Below are positions 26,360 through 34,371 of a DNA stretch of 64,000 nt, piece by piece; the first letter of the stretch is position 1, and every line of letters starts with the position of its first letter. The stretch is from Alkaliphilus hydrothermalis (lineage in GTDB: Bacteria > Bacillota > Clostridia > Peptostreptococcales > Natronincolaceae). The DNA lies in assembly GCF_016908555.1 (NCBI RefSeq), contig NZ_JAFBEE010000001.1, positions 186,001 through 250,000 of the forward strand, written 5' to 3'. The notes under the pieces are model-generated. The model searched no databases. It was not told the DNA's origin and was given only the letters and a program-made list of their open reading frames with translations. The translations under genes were made by a program, and so were the position numbers.

Positions 26360-27301
26360 ATGAAAATAGTAGAAGAAGTAAAACAACTAGACGCTAAAAT
26401 TCCTAGAGGGATTGCTCTGGGGAATTTTGATGGATTACACATTGGGCATCAAGCGCTAATCCGTTTACTTGTAAATAAATCCAATGAATATCAGTTGGAG
26501 TCATGTGTATATACCTTTAAAAATCATACCATCTCCTTAATATCTAGCGGTGATACGCCACCCCAAATAACGAATCAAATGATGAAGATTCAGCTAATGG
26601 AAGAATTAGAATTAGAGACATTAGTATTGGCAGAATTTAACCAAGATATAATGGGTTTAAGCCCTGAGGATTTCGTTAAGAATATTTTAGTAAATGGATT
26701 AAACTGCAAAGTAGCTGTGGTTGGCTTTGATTATCGCTTTGGCTCCAAGGCGAAGGGGGATGCAACCATACTAAAGGAGCTAGGCAAAAAATATGGCTTC
26801 GAGGTTTATGTTATTGACCCCGTCACAGTAGATCGGCAGAAGGTCAGTAGCACAGGTGTAAGAACCTTTGTGGATGAAGGAGATATGGAAAAGGCCCGTG
26901 AATTTTTAGGAAGATTTTTTGCCATAAAAAATCAAGTAGTCCATGGTAAGGGGCGGGGTAAAAAACTAGGCTATCCTACTGCAAATATATATGTAGATCC
27001 TCAACAGCTGATCCCACGGGAAGGTGTCTACGCCACTTTAGTCAAGTTTGCTGGAAGAACCCACATGGGGGCAACCTGTATCGGTACAACACCAACCTTT
27101 GATGGGAAAGAGACCACCATCGAGACATTTATCCTAGATTATGATGGGGAGCTCTATGATGAGGATATGGAAATTCAGTTTGTTACACGACTAAGGAGCA
27201 ATGTTAAATTTAATGGAATAGAAGCATTGGTACAACAAATAACAAAAGACGTTGAAATTTCAAAAAAGCATTTACAACCCTATTTAGATATGTTAAAATA
27301 A
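26360..27301 (+). CDS. ribF: Bifunctional riboflavin kinase/FAD synthetase
   Basis: 313 residues. The N-terminal FMN adenylyltransferase domain has ALGNFDGLHIGHQAL and the VVGFDYRFG motif; the C-terminal riboflavin kinase domain has VVHGKGRGKKLGYPTANI and the IETFILD segment. It converts riboflavin to FMN and FAD. The truB-ribF-rpsO order is the common one in Firmicutes. Confidence 0.96.
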   Translation: MKIVEEVKQLDAKIPRGIALGNFDGLHIGHQALIRLLVNKSNEYQLESCVYTFKNHTISLISSGDTPPQITNQMMKIQLMEELELETLVLAEFNQDIMGLSPEDFVKNILVNGLNCKVAVVGFDYRFGSKAKGDATILKELGKKYGFEVYVIDPVTVDRQKVSSTGVRTFVDEGDMEKAREFLGRFFAIKNQVVHGKGRGKKLGYPTANIYVDPQQLIPREGVYATLVKFAGRTHMGATCIGTTPTFDGKETTIETFILDYDGELYDEDMEIQFVTRLRSNVKFNGIEALVQQITKDVEISKKHLQPYLDMLK

Positions 27302-27316
27302 TTAAGTTGAAAAGAA

Positions 27317-27361
27317 CCTATTCTCGGTAATTTGAGTCACCGACGGTTACTTAGAATAAGG
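27317..27361 (+). promoter_or_regulatory. Structured rpsO leader, candidate S15-binding site
   Basis: CCTATTCT (27317-27324) pairs with AGAATAAGG (27353-27361) with one bulge. The interior has a second pairing (CGGT at 27325-27328 with ACCG at 27339-27342) and a GGTTAC segment. Ribosomal protein S15 autoregulates through leader structures in several bacteria. That this is one is inferred from position. Confidence 0.45.
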
Positions 27362-27387
27362 GGATATCATTTGAGGAGGTGAAACTA

Positions 27388-27642
27388 ATGAATAAGAAGG
27401 ACGTTATCGAAACTCACAAAACTCATGAAAACGATACTGGTTCTCCAGAAGTGCAAATCGCTCTCTTAACAACTAGAATCAATGAGTTAAACGACCATTT
27501 AAAAACTCACAAGAAGGATTATCATTCAAGAAGAGGTTTATTAAAAATGGTTGGTAAGAGAAGAAACCTACTTAACTACGTTAAGAACAAAGATATCAAT
27601 AGATACAGAGGGATCATTGAGAAATTAGGTTTAAGAAGATAA
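27388..27642 (+). CDS. rpsO: 30S ribosomal protein S15
   Basis: 84 residues from the ATG after GAGGAGGTG. It binds 16S rRNA at the central domain junction. The conserved segments THENDTGSPEVQIALLT, DYHSRRGLLKMVGKRR and the LGLRR end are intact. The N-terminus is about four residues shorter than the usual 88. Confidence 0.97.
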   Translation: MNKKDVIETHKTHENDTGSPEVQIALLTTRINELNDHLKTHKKDYHSRRGLLKMVGKRRNLLNYVKNKDINRYRGIIEKLGLRR

Positions 27643-27659
27643 TTTAGAGTCAAACACTA

Positions 27660-27690
27660 AGAGCGGGTATTGCCCGCTCTATTATTTAAT
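27660..27690 (+). terminator. Intrinsic terminator after rpsO
   Basis: An 8-bp GC-rich stem (27660-27667 with 27673-27680), loop TATTG, then an AT-rich tail with broken T runs. Confidence 0.75.
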
Positions 27691-27828
27691 CATTATGATG
27701 GTAAATGTTGGATGGGAGCAAATATCCATTGACTTTTACTAGATTCATGTGGAATTTATTGATTAAATAAAGGAAATAATAAAGACTACATAGAAATATA
27801 TCAATAACCTGAAAGGAGGATTTATTCT

Positions 27829-29943
27829 ATGGTAAAAACATTCCAAATGGAGTTAGCAGGTAGACCCCTAGTGGTGGAAATTGGCAAAGTTGCCGAACAA
27901 GCCCATGGAGCTTGTATGATTAAATATGGTGAAACTGTAGTGCTTGTTACAGCTACTGCTTCTAAAGCTCCAAGGGAAGGAATTGATTTCTTCCCATTAA
28001 GTTGTGACTACGAAGAAAAATCTTATGCAGTTGGAAAAATCCCAGGTGGATTTATTAAAAGGGAAGGTAGACCAAGCGAAAAGGCTGTTTTAACTTCTCG
28101 TCTAATGGATAGACCTATTAGACCACTATTCCCAAAAGGATATCATAATGACGTACAGGTAATCGCTACAGTTCTTTCTGTAGATCAAAACTGCCCACCA
28201 GATATCACTGCAATGATTGGGTCTTCTGTAGCATTATCCATCTCCCACATTCCTTTCCAAGGACCAACAGGTTCTGTTGCAGTAGGAATGCAAAATGGAG
28301 AATTCGTTATCAACCCAACCAGCGAACAAAGAGAAAATAATGATCTCAACTTAGTTCTTTCTGGAACTAAAGATGCCATCATGATGATCGAAGCTGGAGC
28401 AAATGAATTGACAGAGCAACAGGTGGTAGATGCCATCATGTTTGGTCATGAAGAAATCAAGAAAATTGTTGCTTTTATTGAAGGAATCGCTGCTGAGGTT
28501 GGTGAGCCAAAATCAGAAATTACTATTAAAGAGATTGAAGAAGAGCTAATCGCTGAAGTTAAAGCCTTTGCTACTGAGAAAATGATTGATGCCATCAAAA
28601 CCGTTGATAAGGTCGAGAGAATTGAAAACATGGACAGGGTAAAGGAAGAGACAGTAGCGTATTTTGCTGAAAAGTATGAAGAGAATATTAAAGATGTAAA
28701 AGAAGTTCTAAGCAAAATCATCAAAGCAGAAATTCGTTCTATGATCACCAATGAAGGTGTAAGACCTGATGATCGTAAATTAGACGAAATCCGAAAGATC
28801 ACTACTGAAGTAGGATTCTTACCTAGAACCCATGGTTCAGCGTTATTTACTAGAGGTCAAACTCAAGCGATGACGATTACGACTTTAGGTGCTTTAGGGG
28901 ATGTTCAAATCCTTGATGGTCTAGGAGAAGAAGAAGAGAAGCGATACATGCATCACTACAACTTCCCTCCATATAGTACTGGTGAAACTAGATTCTTGAG
29001 GGGACCAGGAAGAAGAGAAATTGGACATGGTGCTTTAGCAGAAAGAGCATTAGAGCCAATGATTCCATCTAAGGAAGATTTCCCATATGCTATTCGTCTT
29101 GTATCAGAGGTATTAAGTTCCAATGGTTCAAGTTCAATGGCAAGTGTTTGCGGTAGTACATTGTCTCTATTAGACGCAGGAGTACCATTAAAGAAAATGG
29201 TTGCTGGTATTGCAATGGGTCTAGTGAAAGAAAATGACAAAGTAGCTGTACTATCGGATATTCAAGGTATGGAAGACTTCTTAGGAGACATGGACTTCAA
29301 AGTAGCTGGTACAGATGATGGTATTACTGCTATTCAAATGGATATTAAGATTGCAGGAATTAGCCGTCAAATTCTTGAAACAGCATTAGAACAGGCAAGA
29401 TTAGGTAGACTTCATATTTTAGGAAAAATGAGGGAATCTATTACTGAGCCAAGACCAGAATTATCACCATATGCACCAAAAATCGTAAAGATGAAGATTA
29501 ATCCTGATAAAATTAGAGACGTAATCGGAACTGGTGGTAAGGTAATTAATAAGATTATTGAAGACACAGGTGTTAAAATAGATATTGAAAATGACGGTAC
29601 AATTTTCATTGCTGCTCCAGATCAAGATTCTGGCAAGAGAGCAATCGAAATTATTGAAAACATCGTAAGAGAACCAGAGATCGGAGAAGTTTACCAAGGT
29701 AAAGTTGTTAAGATCATGAACTTTGGTGCCTTTGTTGAAATCCTACCAGGTAAAGAAGGTCTTGTTCATATTTCCAATATCGCCCACGAACGTATCAACA
29801 AAGTAGAAGATGTTCTATCAGTTGGTGATGCAATCGAGGTTAAACTGATGGAAATAGACCCACAAGGTAAGATTAACTTATCGAGAAAGGCTGTTTTACC
29901 AAAGCCAGAAAAACCAGAACAATCAAATCCAGAAAAAGCATAA
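27829..29943 (+). CDS. pnp: Polynucleotide phosphorylase
   Basis: 704 residues. Phosphorolytic 3'-5' exoribonuclease of the RNA degradosome. Two RNase PH domains (first ~1-215, second ~300-530 with FTRGQTQAM and the DILDGLGEEEEKR-like stretch) flank an all-alpha domain. A KH domain (~553-615, PDKIRDVIGTGGKVINKI) and an S1 domain (~620-690, GKVVKIMNFGAFVEILPGKEG) follow. It has its own ribosome site (AAAGGAGG) and is separated from rpsO by a terminator. Confidence 0.98.
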   Translation: MVKTFQMELAGRPLVVEIGKVAEQAHGACMIKYGETVVLVTATASKAPREGIDFFPLSCDYEEKSYAVGKIPGGFIKREGRPSEKAVLTSRLMDRPIRPLFPKGYHNDVQVIATVLSVDQNCPPDITAMIGSSVALSISHIPFQGPTGSVAVGMQNGEFVINPTSEQRENNDLNLVLSGTKDAIMMIEAGANELTEQQVVDAIMFGHEEIKKIVAFIEGIAAEVGEPKSEITIKEIEEELIAEVKAFATEKMIDAIKTVDKVERIENMDRVKEETVAYFAEKYEENIKDVKEVLSKIIKAEIRSMITNEGVRPDDRKLDEIRKITTEVGFLPRTHGSALFTRGQTQAMTITTLGALGDVQILDGLGEEEEKRYMHHYNFPPYSTGETRFLRGPGRREIGHGALAERALEPMIPSKEDFPYAIRLVSEVLSSNGSSSMASVCGSTLSLLDAGVPLKKMVAGIAMGLVKENDKVAVLSDIQGMEDFLGDMDFKVAGTDDGITAIQMDIKIAGISRQILETALEQARLGRLHILGKMRESITEPRPELSPYAPKIVKMKINPDKIRDVIGTGGKVINKIIEDTGVKIDIENDGTIFIAAPDQDSGKRAIEIIENIVREPEIGEVYQGKVVKIMNFGAFVEILPGKEGLVHISNIAHERINKVEDVLSVGDAIEVKLMEIDPQGKINLSRKAVLPKPEKPEQSNPEKA

Positions 29944-29972
29944 ACCAGATTCGGTTTATGTTTTTTTTTTTT
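29939..29972 (+). terminator. Intrinsic terminator overlapping the pnp stop codon
   Basis: An 8-bp stem (29939-29946 with 29953-29960) is followed by 12 T residues. The 5' arm includes the TAA stop. Confidence 0.9.
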
Positions 29973-29977
29973 ATCAG

Positions 29978-30006
29978 TTGGTAAATGTTGCTTTTAATGG
30001 TAGAAT
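29978..30006 (+). promoter_or_regulatory. Predicted SigA promoter of the membrane-protein pair
   Basis: TTGGTA (29978-29983), a 17-base spacer, TAGAAT (30001-30006), directly behind the pnp terminator. Confidence 0.6.
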
Positions 30007-30023
30007 AGAGATATAAGTATAGG

Positions 30024-30039
30024 AAAATAGAGCTATTTT
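30024..30039. promoter_or_regulatory. Perfect dyad downstream of the promoter, candidate operator
   Basis: AAAATAG-AG-CTATTTT is a perfect 7+2+7 palindrome about 11 bases after the predicted transcription start. No regulator is encoded next to it. Confidence 0.4.
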
Positions 30040-30047
30040 ACGGGCTA

Positions 30048-30076
30048 AAAAGACCCATAAAGTTTGTGGGTTTTTT
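30048..30076 (+). terminator. Terminator-like hairpin abutting the ribosome site of the 30092 gene
   Basis: ACCCA (30053-30057) pairs with TGGGT (30067-30071) and the stem extends through A/T pairs to a six-T run (30071-30076). GGAGG begins at the next base. GGG at 30042-30044 could pair with the same CCC, so an alternative fold exists. It could attenuate transcription or control access to the ribosome site. Confidence 0.5.
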
Positions 30077-30091
30077 GGAGGTTAGATAAAC

Positions 30092-30688
30092 ATGATCAAA
30101 AAAATCTTAGACTATAAAACTTTTATTTATTGCTATTGGGGAGCTGTTTTCACAGGCGCATTAGCATTAAATATAACTCAAACAGAGGAAAATATAATCA
30201 TATCCATAATGGGTGCCTTTTTACTGACTATATTCTTTGGCATAGCCCTCGAAAGGTTGAAGGTTTGGTTTATCATAAAGCAACACCCTATGACGAAAAT
30301 TAATTTTTATCATCCTGTACTTCAGTGGCTTATTTATATTGGTATTATTGCAATGTTGGTATTACAGATAATTAAATGGGTGACGGGTAATCCAACGGAT
30401 TTAGAACCTGCATTCTTATTGGCTGTTTTAGGTAGTAATGCTACCCTTTTAGGGGATTTATATTATAATAACGATTGGCTCGTGATAATGAACAAAGCCA
30501 TATTAATCTCAGATATTAAAAAAATTGATGTGAAAAAGCAAATGATGAACTCCTATAGCTTTATCGTTACTATTGATAATGACAAAGGGAATATCGTAAC
30601 TTCAATCAAGAAAGATCGTCTGGAGGAGTTAATCTATAGTCATGACATGATTGCAAAGTTAATCACAGATAAAAGTAAGATTAAATAG
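30092..30688 (+). CDS. Four-helix membrane protein with a C-terminal cytoplasmic domain, unknown function
   Basis: 198 residues. I recognise no named family. Predicted membrane helices at ~12-30, 36-56, 73-93 and 103-118 are followed by a soluble ~80-residue domain of alternating strands (NNDWLVIMNKAILISDIKKI, SYSFIVTIDND) that reads like a small PH-like fold. The start is an ATG after GGAGG. It forms a two-gene unit with the next ORF (12-base gap), behind its own promoter and leader. The pair lies in the stretch that separates pnp from ylxY. Confidence 0.7.
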   Translation: MIKKILDYKTFIYCYWGAVFTGALALNITQTEENIIISIMGAFLLTIFFGIALERLKVWFIIKQHPMTKINFYHPVLQWLIYIGIIAMLVLQIIKWVTGNPTDLEPAFLLAVLGSNATLLGDLYYNNDWLVIMNKAILISDIKKIDVKKQMMNSYSFIVTIDNDKGNIVTSIKKDRLEELIYSHDMIAKLITDKSKIK

Positions 30689-30700
30689 GAGGAACATTGG

Positions 30701-31285
30701 ATGGGAGAATTTAATGCCTTTATTTTATCATTAGGAATCAGCAGCGTTTTGTTTGTTATCATTCATCATCGAGTAAACAGTGGAAAATACGTAGTCGAAG
30801 AGTTAAATCTAGCATTCCCAATCTTATTGTTGACAGTACCTATTAGAATATTACTGGAACAGGGGTTTAGGGAGTTAGATACATTCTTGGTTAGTATCGG
30901 GATTTCAGCAATGATGCTATTATTAATATTTTTAATGAAGGGATTGTCGATTAGCGTGTTGAAGGATTTCCAAACAGCTAGTGATATACTAAAAAATCAT
31001 GAGTTATTAAAGAAAAAAGTTTCTTATGATGGTCTAAGTAAAGTTGTATTTACTTTAGAAGATGGAACTAAGGTTAGATTATTTAAGCGGCATAAACTAA
31101 CAGAAATAACCATCACTTCAAAATTAAATTTCACGAAAATAATGGAATTAAGACGACAGTTAATGCCAGCCTTAATTGAGATTGACCAAAGGAAAAACGA
31201 TATGAAGGGTTTTTATATTATATTTTTTATTACTATTACAATCTTAATTGTTTATGGTTATATCAATTATTGGTGGTCGTACTAA
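30701..31285 (+). CDS. Membrane protein with internal soluble domain, partner of the upstream gene
   Basis: 194 residues, starting at an ATG after AGGAGG. Three N-terminal membrane helices (~4-24, 37-55, 62-85), a basic soluble domain (~86-168, with LSKVVFTLEDGTKVRLFKRH strands), and a final helix (~170-190) ending in YINYWWSY. The soluble part has the same strand-rich character as that of the preceding protein, so the two could be diverged paralogues or a complex; this is inference. No family recognised. Confidence 0.68.
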   Translation: MGEFNAFILSLGISSVLFVIIHHRVNSGKYVVEELNLAFPILLLTVPIRILLEQGFRELDTFLVSIGISAMMLLLIFLMKGLSISVLKDFQTASDILKNHELLKKKVSYDGLSKVVFTLEDGTKVRLFKRHKLTEITITSKLNFTKIMELRRQLMPALIEIDQRKNDMKGFYIIFFITITILIVYGYINYWWSY

Positions 31286-31464
31286 TGTAATAGCAGTATA
31301 GGACATAGATAAATAGCTTCAGGGTTGAATTGGGGATACCTTAGCGCAGAGGGATTCAAATATCTATATTTTTCGCTGGATTTACAGGACTTTATTTGCA
31401 AGTAGAGAAGAATCTACGGGATACTTTTAATAATGATGAAGGTAGGAAATAGGAGGAAGAGTGG

Positions 31465-32877
31465 TTGGAAACAGTTCTATATAATTCGCTAAAAAAATAC
31501 AGTGATGATATCAAATACAAACTTCATATGCCAGGGCATAAAGGTTCTAAGGAAATCTTTCATAATACTGAATTTCAAGAGAAATTTTTAGAAATCGACC
31601 TAACGGAAGTAGAAGGGGTGGATAGTTTATTTCATCCAACAGGAAGTCTAAAGCAGGCGCAGGAAAACGTTGCTGAGCTATACAAAACAAAGGAGTCTAT
31701 TTTTCTAGTAAATGGTGCCAGTGTAGGAATACTTGCCAGCATTATGTCCATAGTAGAGGATGGGGATGAAATAATTGTTCCAAGAAATGCCCATAGATCT
31801 GTATATAATGCCTTGTTTTTGACAGGTGCAAAGCCTGTGTATCTTTTACCAGAGATAGACAAAAGTACTGGCATAGCAATGGGAATTAATTCTGATACAG
31901 TAGAAAAAGCATTACAAGACCATCCTAAAGCAAAGGGGGTATTGTTATCCCACCCGAACTTTTATGGTCTATGTAGCGATATTGATAAAATAACGGAGAT
32001 AGTCCACCGACATAATAAAGTCATTATCGTGGATGAAGCCTGTGGTTCTCATTTCAAATTTCATAAGGAGCTACCTATTAGTGGAATTGATGCTGGTGCA
32101 GACATTGTTGTGCATGGCACCCATAAAAACTTGCCTGCCATGACCCAAAGTGGAATCCTGCATATTAATTCCGAGAGGGTAGATGTGGATCGATTAAAGG
32201 ATTACCTAATGATTCTCCAGACCTCCAGTCCATCCTATGTTCTTTTATCTTCCCTTGAGATTGCACTGGCAATGGTGCATGAAAAAGGAAATGAGCTTTT
32301 TCAAATGTTGTATGATAATATAACTTGGTTTGTTGACGAGTTAAAGGTTGTAGATGGAATAAAGATTCTTAACAACAGTTGTGTTGGAAATGATGGTATA
32401 GTGGCCAGTGATCTTTCTAAAGTTATTATTAATTTCAATCATCTTAATATCAGTGGTTATGAAGTGGAGGCAATATTAAATAAATGTGGGATTCAATGTG
32501 AGCTATCAGACCCTAAAAATATACTATTGACCTTTACGATAGCAGATTCGCGGGAGGTCTTTGGGGCAGTTCTTTCGTCTATAAAGGAGATCATGATAGG
32601 GGTAGCGACAGTGGTCAGTCACGATGCATTAATCGATAGTCTATGGCATGTACCAGAGGTGGTATTTACCCCAAAGGGAGTAAGAAACATCAAGGGAACA
32701 AGGGTGTTTTTAGAGGATAGTTTAGGACTTGTGTCTTTAAATCACTTCAGTCCTTTCCCACCTGCTGTCCCTATTATACGGGCAGGCGAAAGAATAGACG
32801 AAAGAGTGATTAAACTTTTAAAGAAGTACAATGCTCCTCAAACAATTAACGTATGGGATGAAGCAGGGCAAGTATAG
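31465..32877 (+). CDS. PLP-dependent Orn/Lys/Arg decarboxylase family protein
   Basis: 470 residues from a TTG after AGGAGGAAG. The fold-type-I PLP site lysine is in VVHGTHKNLPAMTQ (~residue 220), with the aspartate of VIIVDEACGSHF upstream; the N-terminus has the family sequence YKLHMPGHKG. The length matches the short Firmicute arginine/lysine decarboxylases (SpeA/YaaO type), without the N-terminal wing domain of the E. coli enzymes. It would make agmatine or cadaverine for polyamine supply; the substrate cannot be fixed from sequence. A GNAT acetyltransferase follows 10 bases later, which fits a polyamine link. Confidence 0.85.
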   Translation: METVLYNSLKKYSDDIKYKLHMPGHKGSKEIFHNTEFQEKFLEIDLTEVEGVDSLFHPTGSLKQAQENVAELYKTKESIFLVNGASVGILASIMSIVEDGDEIIVPRNAHRSVYNALFLTGAKPVYLLPEIDKSTGIAMGINSDTVEKALQDHPKAKGVLLSHPNFYGLCSDIDKITEIVHRHNKVIIVDEACGSHFKFHKELPISGIDAGADIVVHGTHKNLPAMTQSGILHINSERVDVDRLKDYLMILQTSSPSYVLLSSLEIALAMVHEKGNELFQMLYDNITWFVDELKVVDGIKILNNSCVGNDGIVASDLSKVIINFNHLNISGYEVEAILNKCGIQCELSDPKNILLTFTIADSREVFGAVLSSIKEIMIGVATVVSHDALIDSLWHVPEVVFTPKGVRNIKGTRVFLEDSLGLVSLNHFSPFPPAVPIIRAGERIDERVIKLLKKYNAPQTINVWDEAGQV

Positions 32878-32887
32878 GAGGAAAACA

Positions 32888-33283
32888 ATGAAACTTAAAT
32901 ATACATCTGAAATACTAAATCAAGAAGAGATATACAAACTCTATGAAGCACTGGGATGGAATGACTATCTAAAATTAAGTGCTGAAGAATTACAGAAGGC
33001 TATGAAGATAAGCTGGTATAGTATTTATGTTTATCATGAGGATGAGCTAATCGGAACAGGAAGAGTGGTTTCTGACGGAGTTATTAATGGATATCTCTGT
33101 GGGTTAGGGGTACTGCCAGCCTATCGAAATAGAGGTATTGGAAAAGAAATCAGTGATAGGCTAGTTGCAGAATGTTTAAAGAATAACCTCCACATTCAAT
33201 TTTTTTGTGAGGAGAGATTAGTACCCTTCTATGAGAAAATGGGATTTAAAGTATTTGCCATAGGGATGAAGATGGGGGATTAG
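32888..33283 (+). CDS. GNAT family N-acetyltransferase
   Basis: 131 residues from the ATG after AGGAGG; an in-frame ATG at 32831 lies inside the upstream gene. The acetyl-CoA motif A is clear: LCGLGVLPAYRNRGIGKEI (~residues 74-92), followed by FYEKMGFKVF near the C-terminus. The acceptor is unknown. Tight coupling to the decarboxylase gene makes an amine substrate possible. Confidence 0.85.
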   Translation: MKLKYTSEILNQEEIYKLYEALGWNDYLKLSAEELQKAMKISWYSIYVYHEDELIGTGRVVSDGVINGYLCGLGVLPAYRNRGIGKEISDRLVAECLKNNLHIQFFCEERLVPFYEKMGFKVFAIGMKMGD

Positions 33284-33313
33284 AAAGCAAAATATATAAC
33301 TTACCAATAGGTT

Positions 33314-33348
33314 AAGCATAGATTTTTATTTAGCATCTATGCTTTTTT
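33314..33348 (+). terminator. Intrinsic terminator after the GNAT gene
   Basis: A 10-bp perfect stem (33314-33323 with 33335-33344), an 11-base loop, and a T run to 33348. Confidence 0.88.
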
Positions 33349-33554
33349 CTTATAAAAATGTTGGAAAGTTTAGTTAATATGATAAAATAAAAATACATTT
33401 ATGTGACATTGGATTGGTTTGTTCCTTCTAAGAACACATGTATTAAAGATTATCACGCTGGAGACTCAGTTATTATAGAGGGTTTAGAATATAGACTACA
33501 TAATAATATTATGGAAACTGTGGTGACGAAGCAGTTTTCAAGGAGGATTACAAA

Positions 33555-34136
33555 ATGGGAAAAATACTGGTGTTTATCTATGACGACATGGCAGATTTTG
33601 AAATTACATTAGCAACGCATCTTCTAGGTATTAATGGTGGTAAAAAAATAATGACGATTGCATACGAAAAGAAATTAATTAAAAGTAGGGCCGGTATGAC
33701 CTATTTGCCTGACATAATGGTGAAGGATGTTGTAATTGATGAAGAAACAGAGGGAATATTGATTACTGGCGGATGGAATGGCGAAATACGTGAAGAACTA
33801 ATGGAACTCATCAGAAATCTGAACCAAGAAAACAAACTATTGGCAGCCGTCTGTGCAGGACCCAGATTTTTAGCAAAAGCAGGGGTTTTAAATGACAGGA
33901 ATTATACGACCTCCATAATAGAATGGACCGAGCAACATCGAGAGCAATTTAAGGATGAGATTGATCCATTCCCAAGAGAAAACTTTGAAAATAAAAGAGT
34001 TATGAGGGATCAAAATATAATTACAGCTCAAGGAGTTGCATTTATTGATTTTGCCATTGAAATATGTGATTATTTCTTCATGTTTGAAGATGCTGAGGAT
34101 CGAGCGAATTTTAGAAAGTATTTTACGGAGTGTTAA
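33555..34136 (+). CDS. DJ-1/PfpI family protein
   Basis: 193 residues from an ATG after AAGGAGG. The class I amidotransferase-like fold is recognisable: KILVFIYDDMADFEI at the N-terminus, GILITGGWNG, and the nucleophile elbow cysteine in LLAAVCAGPRFLAKAG (~residue 98). Members act as glyoxalases, deglycases, chaperones or proteases. Sequence alone does not separate these. It is flanked by terminators on both sides, so it is probably monocistronic. Confidence 0.85.
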   Translation: MGKILVFIYDDMADFEITLATHLLGINGGKKIMTIAYEKKLIKSRAGMTYLPDIMVKDVVIDEETEGILITGGWNGEIREELMELIRNLNQENKLLAAVCAGPRFLAKAGVLNDRNYTTSIIEWTEQHREQFKDEIDPFPRENFENKRVMRDQNIITAQGVAFIDFAIEICDYFFMFEDAEDRANFRKYFTEC

Positions 34137-34213
34137 GAGAGATATTTTTAAATAATATAGCAGATCTGAAAAAGAGACGATTATACATACACAATAAAGA
34201 AAAAAGTAATTCT

Positions 34214-34247
34214 AAAGGACTATAGTACCCACAACTATAGTCCTTTT
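34214..34247. terminator. Terminator after the DJ-1/PfpI gene
   Basis: A perfect 13-bp stem (34214-34226 with 34234-34246), a 7-base loop, then TTTT. It is symmetric (A-rich before, T-rich after), so it could work in both directions. The remaining ~120 bases before the next gene show nothing else I can support. Confidence 0.8.
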
Positions 34248-34371
34248 ACATATACAAAGCATCTCTTGTCCTTGCACTATCAAAAAAGATTTCTTCTCCA
34301 AATTCCGCATATATGGTGGTTTTTGGAATACTATATTATGAAACCTTATATTTAAAACAGGGGGGAATAAT

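Noticed and set aside
31343..31452. Short membrane-like reading frame before the PLP decarboxylase
   Set aside because: It has no ATG, GTG or TTG near its beginning and no ribosome site; about 35 codons with one hydrophobic stretch are not enough for a gene call.
33403..33612. 69-codon + strand ORF before the DJ-1/PfpI gene
   Set aside because: It starts with a GTG without a ribosome site, overlaps the well-supported gene at 33555 in another frame, and ends in out-of-frame sequence of that gene. The first ~45 codons read somewhat protein-like, so it could be a gene remnant, but I cannot support it.
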